From: Onchidella celtica
Lineage: Eukaryota > Mollusca > Gastropoda > Systellommatophora > Onchidiidae
DNA length: 64,000 nt
Assembly (NCBI GenBank): GCA_963931925.1
Contig: OZ007583.1
Span: 11,731,133 to 11,795,132 of the forward strand
Reading direction: 5' to 3'
The translations under genes were made by a program, and so were the position numbers. Position 1 is the stretch's first letter. Each line of letters opens with the position of its first letter. The notes under the pieces are model-generated. The model saw nothing but the letters and a program-made list of their open reading frames with translations. It had not been told where the DNA came from and searched no databases. Shown in pieces: positions 23,458-33,552 of this stretch.

Positions 23458-23642
23458 AGGTCTACTTAGCCCGTGGACTCGAAGAATTTCTTGCACAAAA
23501 TCAACAAAATCTTGTCCCGTAGCCTGCAGAAGGAACATGCACTTTGGAGACATTCGCGCATGCTCGACGAAAGGATTGTCGTTTGGCTTCCATGAGCTCA
23601 AGCAACCTCCACAGCAGAAACACTCGCAACTGTCACGGTAGC
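23458..23642 (-). CDS. IAP copy A, exon 2: zinc-binding half of the BIR
   Basis: 185 bp, acceptor GTGTCCAACAG, donor GTAAGTATT, entering in phase 1 and leaving in phase 0. Encodes the core of a BIR with all four zinc ligands: C-F-C-C (C-x2-C), 16 residues, H in EHAR, six residues, C in SPKC. CGGCLSSWKPNDNPFVEHAR contains the conserved Gly, Trp and acidic residues of the IBM-binding groove of type II BIRs. The N-terminal BIR half is on exon 1. BIRs of this kind bind caspases or SMAC-like peptides; that function is known for the family and not shown here. Confidence 0.9.
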
Positions 23643-24257
23643 CTGTTGGACACATGCAATAATAGCCGTAAAGGTTGACATTGACACAATTAGGAACCAT
23701 AAAAAAAATGCTTATGGTCATTGTTTTCGTGGAATCTCTACATGAATTAAATGAAGTAAAATGATTATCCGCCCATCAAACATGCATCAAATATCGTCAA
23801 GCCCACAAGTAAATTAAATATTGCCTAGTTTATTTTTCCCTTAATTTACAGGTGACTTGAAAAACAACAAGAAACAAAATTTTTTTAAAAATTACGTCAT
23901 GATTAGTGGAAAGAATGAACGAGATAGGCAATTGACAGTGTCAATATGCCATTAAGCTTAGCCTGTGCCAAATTCATGTTTGACTCAGGCTTTTTGCTTT
24001 CCAGCCACTTAGGAGATCATCTTTCTTACTTGAGGTTCTTACTCAGTTCAATCGATGTAATCGGACTTTGCGAAACCGATAATACAAACTACCCAAGTGT
24101 GAAGCAATTTGCTTATGTATGTACCGATAGATGTTTTACTCCTAAATTTTCTGCTCTCTCAGTCCTAAATTTTCAGAGTCCTTCTGCCAAGACTCTCAAG
24201 AAACACAGATCTTCACCAAAACAGGTTTAGAATCACGAGCAAAGACATTTCACTCAC

Positions 24258-24579
24258 CACGATAGTAGAAACCTGCTCTGGCTATGTCTTCCCTGCTCAC
24301 TGGATGGTCTCCTGGCCAATCCTTATAAGTTCCGATTCTGCTGGACAAAGCAGCATATCGTGGGTTCCTCGGTTTCTCCTTGAAAATGCCCAGTTTTTGA
24401 CAGTCCAGTCCTCTGATCTGATCACTATTTGAGCTGGTGGTTAGTGTAGAAGAACTCCCACTGGCTGCTGCAGCTGAGGTAGTTGTGCTGGTGGTGGTCG
24501 ATGGTGGTGGCTGCGTTGGGATGGCCTGAACCAGGGAATTGATGACAGGACGGGAGTTGGCCTTGGTGACTTCACCACT
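24258..24579 (-). CDS. IAP copy A, exon 1 (first visible): linker and N-terminal half of the BIR
   Basis: 322 bp with acceptor GTGCTACAG at 24580-24581 and donor GTGAGTG at 24251-24257. It starts in phase 0 and ends in phase 1. A Pro/Thr/Ser/Ala-rich linker (TQPPPSTTTSTTTS, then AAAASGSSS) precedes the opening BIR helices: LGIFKEKPRNPRYAALSSR, then IGTYKDWPG...REDIARAGFYYRG. The start codon must lie further upstream; none could be assigned. In copy C the matching sequence is continuous with a very large exon carrying an extra BIR, which is not visible in A. So A has at most one BIR in this window. Confidence 0.85.
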
Positions 24580-24899
24580 CTGTAGCACTGGATCATTGAA
24601 ATCGGTGCAAATAATAGAAAAAAAATAACAACACACACACAAGGAAATTCTCAAACGTGAAAAGCGTCCCAAGTGGAAAGTTTGACCTATTACTAGATGC
24701 AAGGAAGAGGCGATCCCAGTTTCCTTGACATTACTGAAGACGTTCAACCTGGATAGTTCAGGGATCACCGATCAAAAGAATTTTGTTGGAAATCTTTCTG
24801 TAGACGCGCTCTTATCAGAATCGGCAAAGTCAAAAATGTGCAAACAGAAAAGTTGTATCTAGCAAAGCCTCGCTTAAGAAATAATACATAAACGCTACA

Positions 24900-25967
24900 A
24901 TGAAACGCAAACTAAAATGGCCTGAACTGGAAACATGTCGAAAGTGGAAAGAGAGAGAAGTAGTCACAGCAGCAGAACGCCATATGCAGATAAAGGAAAT
25001 CATCGGAACCTTTCAATCGAATAGAAGACGACTAGGCGAGCATTCATATCCACCGGTGTTTACAGCAGCACCCAAAGAAAAGCGACACATGGTACTTCAA
25101 GAGATCAGATGCGAAGAAGACGGCAAAAGAGTTCGGAAAAACAGTGCAACCAGGAGTGCAAGGTCAATAGACAAACTGGGAGAGCGCTTTGCAAAGAGCA
25201 TATTAGTGGGACTACATCTGGCACATGGCGCCTATGAAGCTGGCTTTTTGGTATTCGCGCTGTATACGAATGTCGTACCCACAAAGACAAACCTCACTTG
25301 ATGGAGGCCAGTGCCCGGCCGGAATGTGATGGGAAACAGATGTTGCAACATATTCTGTCTGAGAGCAAGGTCGCATTAGCTTGTGGAAGATACACCTGGC
25401 GACCCAGTCGTGTCCTTGCAATTGTGGCAACGACCATTGCATCAGAAGTAGAAAAGCAGAGAACAAGTCTGACAAACCCAGAACAAAGACATTCATCCCG
25501 TCATCCAGCAACACCCGCGACAACATACTTTGCCATTCCTCCTCTACACACGGGACACTGGACGAAGCCACTGACTGGAAAATGGTAGTAGACTTGGAAG
25601 GATGGAACGACTATCCCGGGCTGGTAACGACCTCCCGTATGAGAGCAGACATAATACTCAGCTCAAAGGAAGCTCAGACATACGTCCTAATAGGGCTAAC
25701 GGTCCCGTATGAAACAAACATGAGGAGCAGCACGAATACAAAGTGGCCAAATACCAGGATCTCCTGAGGGATCTAAGGAATGCCCGAATGGAGTCAAGTA
25801 TAATCGCCGTGGAAGCAGGAGCGAGGGGATTTGTCGGTTCAACAATGTACTCTCTTCTGAAAAAACTCAAGCTTGGTGGCAGGAAAGTTAGAAGTGCCTT
25901 TAATGAAATAGCAGCAACAGCGGAAAATGCTTCCTTCTGGATTTGGTGTAAAAGAAATGAACACTAA
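24900..25967 (+). pseudogene. Decayed 3' part of a restriction-like-endonuclease non-LTR retrotransposon
   Basis: Three frames give one collinear protein tail with shifts near 25298, 25575 and 25725. In order: a basic region (24900-25298); a zinc-finger-like part with QHILSESKVALACGRYTWRP, resembling the EHxLxxCxxALxxGRYxWRH segment I recall from R2/NeSL-like elements; then RADIILSSKEAQTYVLIGLT; and finally GARGFVGSTMYSLL with a Trp-rich C terminus. The family normally has PD...ELTVP at the nuclease site; here the Glu is Gly and the upstream Pro is Ala, so the nuclease is probably dead. The reverse transcriptase is missing, and the left end marks where A/B homology stops. Family assignment is from memory of motif style. 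Confidence 0.65.
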
Positions 25968-26125
25968 ATTCATAAGGCCTAAAATAATACTAATTACTAT
26001 AACCAGTGGCAGTTTTGACAAAATGGAAAAGGCACTTGCGCGAAAACAGAAACCAGCGGTACCGGTTCAAACCCAAAGACGTGGCGACGAAAAAAAAAAG
26101 GTGGGTGACGAAGACCAGGAGACGT

Positions 26126-26906
26126 GAACTCGGTGTGGCCGGGGGTTCCAGAAGATGACAGGAACTCGGTGTGGCCGGGGGTTCCAGAAGATGTCAGGAA
26201 GTCATGAACTCGGTGTGGCCGGGGGTTCCAGAAGATGACAGGAAGTCATGAACTCGGTGTGGCCGGGGGTTCCAGAAGATGTCAGGAAGTCATGAACTCG
26301 GTGTGGCCGGGGGTTCCAGAAGATGTCAGGAAGTCATGAACTCGGTGTGGCCGGGGGTTCCAGAAGATGACAGGAAGTCATGAACTCGGTGTGGCCGGGG
26401 GTTCCAGAAGATGACAGGAAGTCATGAACTCGGTGTGGCCGGGGGTTCCAGAAGATGACAGGAAGTCATGAACTCGGTGTGGCCGGGGGTTCCAGAAGAT
26501 GACAGGAAGTCATGAACTCGGTGTGGCCGGGGGTTCCAGAAGATGACAGGAAGTCATGAACTCGGTGTGGCCGGGGGTTCCAGAAGATGACAGGAAGTCA
26601 TGAACTCGGTGTGGCCGGGGGTTCCAGAAGATGACAGGAAGTCATGAACTCGGTGTGGCCGGGGGTTCCAGAAGATGACAGGAAGTCATGAACTCGGTGT
26701 GGCCGGGGGTTCCAGAAGATGACAGGAAGTCATGAACTCGGTGTGGCCGGGGGTTCCAGAAGATGACAGGAAGTCATGAACTCGGTGTGGCCGGGGGTTC
26801 CAGAAGATGACAGGAAGTCATGAACTCGGTGTGGCCGGGGGTTCCAGAAGATGACAGGAAGTCATGAACTCGGTGTGGCCGGGGGTTCCAGAAGATGACA
26901 GGAAGT
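26126..26906. repeat. 44-bp tandem array, 18 units
   Basis: One 36-bp unit (26126-26161), then 16 full 44-bp units from 26162 and a final partial unit (26866-26906). Unit core: GAACTCGGTGTGGCC then GGGGGTTCCAGAAGATG. The only variation I see is GATGTC in place of GATGAC in units 2, 4 and 5, at the left end; the rest are identical. 44 is not a multiple of three, so the array is not a coding repeat. It directly abuts the Polinton integrase and supplies the first codons of that ORF. Confidence 0.95.
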
Positions 26907-27787
26907 TAAATACCGAAACATTTAATGAAAGAATATATACTCTTCCTCTGAAGATCGCCATCTGCCTCGCTCACAGCTTTACGAGTGATTTAGCAGAAGA
27001 ACTTCATAAACCAGTTATTAAAAAATTTAAGAAAAGAAGAGTGATAGTTAATGGAATTGATAAAATATGGGCTGCTGATTTAGTTGACATGTCTGCTTAT
27101 TCTAAGCAAAACAAAGGATTTAAATACATTCTTGCTGTTATTGATGTTTTCTCAAAATATGGTTGGATGATTCCTTTGAAAAATAAAAGCGGAATAACAG
27201 TTGCTGAAGGATTTAAAAAGATATTAAGCAGAACTTCGACTTCGTCGAAAAAAAGACATCCGGAAAAATTATGGGTTGATAAAGGAAGTGAATTCTATAA
27301 TAAACATGTTAAGAGTCTTTTCAAAGAAATCTATTCCACAGAGAATGAAGAGAAAAGTTCTGTAGTGGAAAGATGGAACCGAACAATGAAAGAAAAAATG
27401 TTTAAATATTTCACGGCGAATGGTACTACGAAATATATAGGTGTTTTAGATGATTTGGTAAAAGATTATAATAACACCTATCATTCATCAATAAAAATGA
27501 CTCCTGTTGAAGGAAGTAAAAATGAAAATGAAATAACCGTGTATAGAAATTTAGAGACAAAGAAACAATTATTGCCAAAGCCTAAATTTAAATTAGGTGA
27601 TAGAGTTAGAATTACAAAGAAGAAAAAAATTTTTGAGAAAGGTTACACACCAAAATGGACAAAAGAAATATTTACAATAGATAAAATTTTATATACATAT
27701 CCAATTACTTACAAAATAAAAGATTTAGATGATGAAGAAATTATTGGTTCTTTTTATGAAAAGGAATTACAACGCACCAAGTTTTAA
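26866..27787 (+). pseudogene. Polinton integrase, N-terminally truncated
   Basis: The DDE core is intact: Asp in IWAADLVDM, Asp in LWVDKGSEFYN, Glu in SSVVERWNR. A C-terminal SH3/chromo-like module follows (LGDRVRITKKKKIFEKGYTP...GSFYEKELQ), typical of Polinton integrases. The N-terminal zinc-binding domain expected before the core is missing; about 40 residues before it are unrelated, and the first 15 come from the 44-bp array. The ATG at 26864 is therefore accidental. The stop is TAA at 27785-27787. A short repeat (CGTAACG...GAACGTAACG) fills the 55-bp gap to the next gene. Confidence 0.82.
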
Positions 27788-27842
27788 CGTAACGTAAAAT
27801 TGAACGTAACGCGAAGTTGACGTTAAAATTTATTTCTTAAAA

Positions 27843-28406
27843 ATGGCATATGAAAAAGTTCAATTAAATATTTCTGATAATCAGAAAGAAAATATTCAAA
27901 GAGCTATGAAAGAGAATCTTCCTGTTACTATTAGAATTACAGAACCTGGAAATGATGTTTTAGCTTTAACACAAAGACAAATAACTAAATTGAAAAAATC
28001 ATTTAATCAAAATAAAGGAGCTGATATTACTCTAAGTAGAAAACAAATAAAATATAACATGAAAATTGAAGGAGGGTTTCTGGCTGCTCTTGCTAGAATG
28101 GTACTCCCATTGTTGGCTAAAGTTGTTCCATCAGTAGCAAAAGCCATAGGAATAGGCGGGCTTATGGGTTTAGCAAGTAGTGGTGTTCAAAAATTATTAG
28201 GAGACGGTTTATATTTAAAAAAAGGTGGATGTCTCTGTCAAATTGAAACTGATGGAAAAGGTTTATATTTAGGAACTGTAAAAGGAAGCGGTAATGAGTT
28301 GCAAGGAGATGGACTGTATTTAAAACGAGAAGGACAAGTTTATAATGGTGAATGTTTTTTGAGCGATTTGGTTAAAGGTATTCCGTGTTTAAATATGATT
28401 TTATAA
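27843..28406 (+). CDS. Polinton-linked protein with Gly/Ala-rich hydrophobic centre
   Basis: 187 codons and intact. Residues 1-65 are polar with an LTQRQITKLKKSFNQNKGAD segment. Residues 75-118 are strongly hydrophobic and Gly/Ala-rich (GGFLAALARMVLPLLAKVVP...GIGGLMGLASSG). A C-terminal region then repeats GDGLYLKKGGCLCQ/GDGLYLKREG. From memory, proteins of this layout sit next to Polinton integrases in many invertebrates. The hydrophobic Gly-rich block is reminiscent of small adenovirus-type minor virion proteins, but that function is only a guess. Confidence 0.65.
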   Translation: MAYEKVQLNISDNQKENIQRAMKENLPVTIRITEPGNDVLALTQRQITKLKKSFNQNKGADITLSRKQIKYNMKIEGGFLAALARMVLPLLAKVVPSVAKAIGIGGLMGLASSGVQKLLGDGLYLKKGGCLCQIETDGKGLYLGTVKGSGNELQGDGLYLKREGQVYNGECFLSDLVKGIPCLNMIL

Positions 28407-28434
28407 CCAAAAGGTCAAAAAATTTATCATAAAA

Positions 28435-28955
28435 ATGGAAGCTTCAGATTATAGAATGACAAAAATTCTTGATATTCAAAATTCTTTTGAAAGAACTAAA
28501 GAAAACAAAAGAATAACAGTTAAGAAATATTCAAAAGCTTTAAATATAATTGACGGAACTGATGTAACTTTAAAAACTGTAGCCATTGGAATGGGAACAA
28601 CAGGAGTAATACTTTTATCTACAGTGGTTAACATTCCTGTGGCTATTATTATAGAAGGTCTTTCAATAAGTACAGGTTTATTAAGTATAGTTTTAAGATA
28701 CATAAATAAAAAATTACAACATAAAGCTGATAAACATCAGAAAATCTTATTTTTATTGGAATCGAAACTTAATACAATTCAACTTATATTTCTAATGCTC
28801 TTGAAGATGGAAACATTTCAGATGAAGAATTCAAACTTATTTTAGATGAAGAAAAAAAATTTAGAGAAATAAAAAATGCAATAAAAAATAAAAAAGTAAG
28901 TGATCCTGAATTAAATATAGATGATCCATTGAAAAAAATAAAAAAACTGGTTTGA
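28435..28955 (+). pseudogene. Polinton-linked membrane protein, frameshifted
   Basis: Starts at ATG 28435, 28 bp after the previous gene. Residues 1-40 are polar. Two hydrophobic segments follow (about 44-63, TLKTVAIGMGTTGVILLSTV; and 67-88), then a basic helix (INKKLQHKADKHQKILFLLE). The open frame runs to 28845, but from about 28775 the protein-like sequence is in another frame (YISNALEDGNISDEEFKLIL...) up to TGA at 28953-28955. A one- or two-base indel there is the simplest reading. Precise role unknown. Confidence 0.6.
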
Positions 28956-28971
28956 TTTTTATTCCATTAAA

Positions 28972-29859
28972 ATGTCTTTTTTTTAAATTGAAGATCCTTC
29001 AAAACGTGAAGCTATTGTTAATGAATTTTTACAAACCAAAAAAAATATTCAATTATGTAACTTAAGCAACAGAGTAGGAGATATTGAAATGAAAAGAGAA
29101 TTTTCCAAAGTATTTGCTCCTATCACAGAAAGTACACAAAAAGCAACAGAAGAAACTAAGAAAGAAATACAAAAAATCCCACTTGCTATAGAACAAGGTC
29201 AACAATTGAAAATGATTGAACCTTCATTACAAGCAATTGCCTCTTCTCCAATGCAACAAATTGGTCCGACAGCAGCAACATATTTAAAGAAATACTTAGG
29301 TACAACTAATGCGGATAAAACTTTTGGAATTTATTCTTTAGATGATAAATTTTATATTGGAAATAAAGAAATAAAAGTTGATGATGATGATATTATTATT
29401 GGAGAAGATAAATATGAAGGAACACCTGGTTTATGGGAATTAATAACTAGTAGAGATCCTCAAAATTTTTTAGATGAGGATAAAGCCAATTATGCACGTA
29501 TTTTATTTTCTACTATTGCCATAAAACACAATATTGATCCTAATAATCCAAGACCTAAATCTAGTAAAGGAAAAAAATATACTGAAATAATAAAACCGAT
29601 TTGGGAAAATAAACAACTTTATGATGATGATTCAAGTCACAGCTCTGCTGATCAAAGAAGTTTAACATATTCCGGAACAGGATTTCTTTCTTCAGATTCA
29701 AATGCTTTATTAAAGAGATTATCATTATTAATGGCTAGTAAAGAAGCAGGAAATACAGGTATTGTAAATGAAATTGTAAGTATTATAGATGAATTATATA
29801 GACAAAAAATTATTAACACTAATGAGTATAAAAAATTACAGCTAAAAATTGCTATATAA
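28972..29859 (+). pseudogene. Polinton-linked gene with early stop
   Basis: An upstream ATG at 28972 gives MSFF and then TAA at 28984-28986 inside a run of eight T. The same frame continues as IEDPSKREAIVNEF... and is open through 29859. The longest ATG-started ORF (29089, 256 codons) therefore lacks about 35 N-terminal residues. The body has a helical N-terminal part, then DKTFGIYSLDDKFYIGNKEI and GTPGLWELITSRDP, and a C-terminal helical region after a Ser-rich stretch with SGTGFLSSDSN. The DKTFGI...GTPGLW part matches a protein I recall beside Polinton integrases in cnidarians and molluscs. Function unknown. Confidence 0.65.
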
Positions 29860-29860
29860 A

Positions 29861-30163
29861 ATGTTGGTGATAAATAAAGATCGCAAAAGAAAATATGTTT
29901 ATGGAGGATATAGTAATAAATATTCCGGATCAGGTTTTTTTGATTAGATAATTTCAGCTGTTACTAGCAAAGTTGCAAAAGAAGTTGTATCAAATGTTGC
30001 AAAAAAAAAAACTGCATCTGACTTAGGACAGAAAGCTGTTAATAAATTTATAGTTGATAAAATTTTTAAACCAAAAAATGTTCCATCTGGTAAAACGCAA
30101 TAAACACCTGAATCAAAACAAATATTGGACAATTTATTAGGAAGGGGAATTAAACGTATTTAA
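29861..30163 (+). pseudogene. Polinton-linked small gene with two in-frame stops
   Basis: ATG at 29861 directly after the previous stop. The frame runs 101 codons to TAA at 30161-30163, interrupted by TAG at 29945-29947 and TAA at 30101-30103. The product begins with basic residues and SGSGFFD, continues as Ala/Lys/Val-rich helices (SKVAKEVVSNVAKKK), and ends LLGRGIKRI. The GSGFF motif followed by amphipathic helices is like a small virion accessory protein, but no function can be assigned. Confidence 0.55.
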
Positions 30164-30174
30164 AACTTGAATCA

Positions 30175-30480
30175 ATCAACAGAATTTTCTGCAGAAGGGA
30201 TTCTCAAACTCTCTAAAACTCGGAGTGAGAGAGTTTTAGGGGATTATGTTTTATTTTTTTGAAAAAGCTTATGTGTTAATAGGGGGTGAATTTTTTAAAA
30301 GGTGGTCCAGAAAGAATATTCAGCAGTGAAATTGCCGCTTTGCTGATTCTCAAACTGTGGGATAAAACTTTTTTTTGAAAAAGCTTGAATTTTCATGTGT
30401 TTATGCTTAATAGGGGGTGAATTTTTAAAAATTTTAAAAGGTGGTCCAGAGAGGTCCACACTAATGAGCAAATTTAAATA
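30175..30480. repeat. Duplicated AT-rich segment with hairpin at Polinton right side
   Basis: The phrases GATTCTCAAACT, GAAAAAGCTT, TTAATAGGGGGTGAATTTTT and AAAAGGTGGTCCAGA occur in the same order twice (about 30199-30320 and 30345-30455). A perfect inverted repeat CTAAAACTC/GAGTTTTAG lies at about 30216-30240. This could be the decayed terminal region of the Polinton. Confidence 0.6.
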
Positions 30481-31047
30481 AAAATAACATTAGAGTTTTC
30501 AAATCAGATTAGGCTCCAGATTGGGCGAATAAGTGATGTTGCTGCTGAAAAAAAGGTGAGTGACCAGCATCTCGCACTCGGACAACGGTCATTTTCATGG
30601 ACGAGATCACATCTTAGGCATGCATTCTTAGAGGCTGGGTGAGAATGAAAGCTTTAGTGGCAGAAATCCATTTTATTATAACATTTCTCTTCAAAGTTGG
30701 CTTTTTAGATATTGGCCATAACAGTTGACACATATAAAACTGCCCTTTAAAAATGCTATGAAAACCAAGATTTTGCAATATAATGTCGCTCATATCATAA
30801 AAATAGTTATATAATGTCTTGGCAGTGCTGAAACTGTGGGGATCCACAACTGCAGATTGGGAAGGTCATTAGTTAACATCTATTCCAAGTCTGGGTCTTT
30901 GGCATTCACGATAACAGACTAGGAAGGTTCATTATTTTTTCTATTTAATGAGTCTGGGTCAGTGGCGACCCACAATAGCAGAATATGTAGAGGAACTATC
31001 GATAGTAGATTTGAGTTAAACAAACAGCAACACCAAAAACAACTCAC

Positions 31048-31170
31048 TTTCATTTGTAGATGAATTATTGTCTTGATTCCCAACATTCTTTATGTTTATG
31101 TTGTTTCTTGCGGCGGCACCTTGCTCTTCCTTTACTTCTTGGGGGGTGGCTGCGGAAGGCAGTGCTTGTT
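31048..31170 (-). pseudogene. IAP copy B, exon 5: linker
   Basis: 123 bp with acceptor CTTTTTGCAG and donor GTGAGTTG, phase 1 at both ends like its A and C counterparts. Encodes QALPSAATPQEVKEEQGAAA and then NQDNNSSTNE. The exon is intact, but no RING exon lies downstream on this strand before copy A begins. Splicing onward into A's first visible exon would be out of phase (1 to 0). So no complete IAP can be made from it. Confidence 0.75.
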
Positions 31171-32440
31171 CTGCAAAAAGAGGATTCTGATTAAGATCAA
31201 AACGGAGATTAACGATAAGATGGCAGTAGATTTTCTTTCTTTTAAGCTGAAATATGTTTATCATAATTGTTCATTTTTGTTTCCAACAATTATTTTCCTC
31301 CCTTACAAATCGAGACGAAAAATAATAGCGATGGGAATCTATATTAATAAAAGTGAAACTTTACGACAATTGCAGTGTGCCTTTCGCTACTCCTCTGTTA
31401 ATGCTGATTCGGTGGCCTTCAGATTTTATACAGCGCTTAGTATAGACTGTCGTGTCGCCGGCACAGAAAATAAAAAAATTAACTCTCAGAACGTTTGTAT
31501 TAGTTTCTATGTTGGCGACACACTGGCGTTCGATCTATTTTTTCGGCAAATGTAATTGAGATTGGTTCCGGTATCGGTATCACACTCACAAATTGCACAT
31601 TCGATTACAATATCACAAGCACAAATTGCAGTCGCCGATAAGTGCTGAATCGCCATGGCTTGGCCCCTCATATTCCTCATAGACACATGCAAATACTCAA
31701 ATCTAATTATAAATCTACGGGCATTGTAGCTTTAAAAATGCATTTTGTCATCGAAATTTAACTCAAACTTGAACGAACGTTAGACCTAAAGCTTCGAGTT
31801 CTATCGGAACGATGAACGACTACAATACGCGAACAACTTCTGCTCAATGTGCCTAGACTAGGAAAACGAAAGGGTCTGGAATTGGGAGACTGACGCTGCA
31901 GGGCCAAAAAGTACAGGTTTGTGTTTTCAATATGCCTAGGAAAATATAATATTTCTTTTCCATTAACACATGACGTTATCACTTCCAGCGATGTGTTCAC
32001 TAACAAACAAACCAACCCGTGCGCAAATCATAGATCTAGCCATCTGACGGATGCTGACGGACGCGCAGGATGTCAACGCGCCAAGGGAGAGCAGTAAAAC
32101 GTATCTAAAAACAAACAAACAAACAAAAATAAAATAAAGCTAAAGGAACAGGCAAAATGAAGCAGGTCCATAATTATCACCCACAACTGAAACTAATAAA
32201 TCGATTTATCCCGGGCAGGGCCGGGCAACTAAGCCAGTATGTTAATAATTAAGGAGATTTTTTTTCTTTATTTATTACACTGACATGTCCAAGTTCACCA
32301 AAGTTGTACCGCGACATTATGTCCAAGTTCACCAAAGTTATACCAATCAGTTATCATGATGTGCTTATTTTTTTCTGACCATCTTTCTACGCCGTGGAAG
32401 TTGCCCTGATGAAATAACGAATTAATCGCTGGCTACTTGC

Positions 32441-32489
32441 CATCTCTTCGAAGTTGTTGACGGACAGCAACCATCTGTTCCCCATTGTA
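32441..32489 (-). pseudogene. IAP copy B, exon 4 remnant: last third of the UBA
   Basis: Encodes YNGEQMVAVRQQLRRD, matching the end of A's UBA exon. The first two thirds of the exon and its acceptor are missing: at about 32490 the sequence jumps to ATTTTTCACTT, which in A lies near 20330. The donor also reads GCAAGT where A has GTAAGT. Two independent defects, so this exon cannot be spliced in normally. Confidence 0.8.
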
Positions 32490-32643
32490 ATTTTTCACTT
32501 GCCAGATTGGAAAAAAAATTCTTGGGCCTGTCCAACTGAGATTTACTTGTTATATTATGGGTATGCAGTCACAGGATCAAACATAGACTCGAAACATAGT
32601 ACATGTAATAATAAATGGATTTTTAATTGAGATATCAACTTAC

Positions 32644-32701
32644 GATTGACTATGGACAGTCCTTTTTCCTTCATCTGTCTTATAACTTCGTCATATGAAA
32701 T
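32644..32701 (-). pseudogene. IAP copy B, exon 3
   Basis: 58 bp, acceptor GCAACTGAAG, donor GTAAGTTGA, same phases as A. Encodes ISYDEVIRQMKEKGLSIVN, similar to IDYEEIKSQMQERGLSIVN in A. Intact in itself. Confidence 0.75.
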
Positions 32702-33264
32702 CTTCAGTTGCAAAAAAATACAAAAACAAAACACAACATATCACCAAGATCAATTTCAGCGTGTTCATCTTGATTTCCTCTATAATAAGATTAGTATATT
32801 TCAATATTTTAAAAAGTCGTATGACTGCATGAGCAAATGACTGTATTTCCTAAATCTCCTTATTTGTTCACATGGTGTTCGGAAAATTTTACATTGAGTG
32901 CTTTTTTTCGACTTTCGGGGTTTTTTTTTCGTTTCTTTCCAAGGGCCATTAATTGTCAGTAGCCAATAAACATAACTCTGCCAAACGTTTAGGGAGGTTC
33001 AATCGCCAGGAATTGGCTGTAGCCAGTGAAGCATAACCTCGTAAAAAAAATTAGCGAGGTTCAAGCCCCGACAATCGCCTAGATGAACTTTACTGAGGTT
33101 ATAACACGGAGCTATATCGTCGCTTTTCACCATTTTTTAGTGGCATTTTCTCATTTTTCCCAGTGCAACCGATGAGTCTTTTGTTACAGATCTCGTTTTA
33201 AGAAAAAGCGAATTTGCCCCAAAAATCAAATAATAAATGACGTTCCAAAGCTGCCAGTAGATTG

Positions 33265-33520
33265 GGAATAATAACAGTAATGGTAATAATGATAATAGAT
33301 CTAGTAAAAATAACAATAATGATAATAGATCTAGTAAAAATAACAATAATGATAATAATAACAACAATAATAATAATAATAATAATAATATCGTATATAA
33401 TAGCAGCCCGCCTCGTTAACAGAAGGCTCTAGGGGCGTTACAAAATTTATATCGCACACCTATACCAAATCATACACATACACAGACAGACTCATATAAA
33501 TTTATAATAATAATGGTTAT

Positions 33521-33552
<32 letters not shown>

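Larger units (their letters stand above)
18490..24865. repeat. Segmental duplication, copy A (homologous to 30665-35900)
   Basis: Introns as well as exons align in order with 30665-35900: the ATGAAAACCAAGATTTTGC block, linker exon, UBA exon, small exon, TAA/CA microsatellites, the ATGCTCATCATGAGCATACT block, BIR exons, and the upstream AAGTGGAAAGTTTGACC block. Homology fades on the right where the retrotransposon fragment begins in A. Confidence 0.88.
26907..30480 (+). mobile_element. Polinton/Maverick fragment
   Basis: A block more AT-rich than its surroundings, carrying a retroviral-type integrase and four closely spaced plus-strand genes of the kind I associate with Polintons/adintoviruses. 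No polymerase B, packaging ATPase, protease or major capsid gene is present, and no long terminal inverted repeat was recognised. It is truncated on the left at the 44-bp array; the right side ends in short duplicated sequences near 30480. At least three of the five genes are broken. It lies between IAP copies A and B. Confidence 0.8.

Noticed and set aside
26126-26906. 44-bp array as a CRISPR-like or protein-coding repeat
   Set aside because: There are no unique spacers between units, the genome is eukaryotic, and 44 is not a multiple of three.
26864-26910. ATG at 26864 as the true integrase start
   Set aside because: The first 15 codons come from the tandem array and the expected zinc-binding N terminus is absent, so the start is accidental.
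24258-31170. A read-through fusion joining IAP copy B exons to copy A
   Set aside because: B's last exon leaves in phase 1 while A's first visible exon starts in phase 0, and the Polinton fragment lies between.
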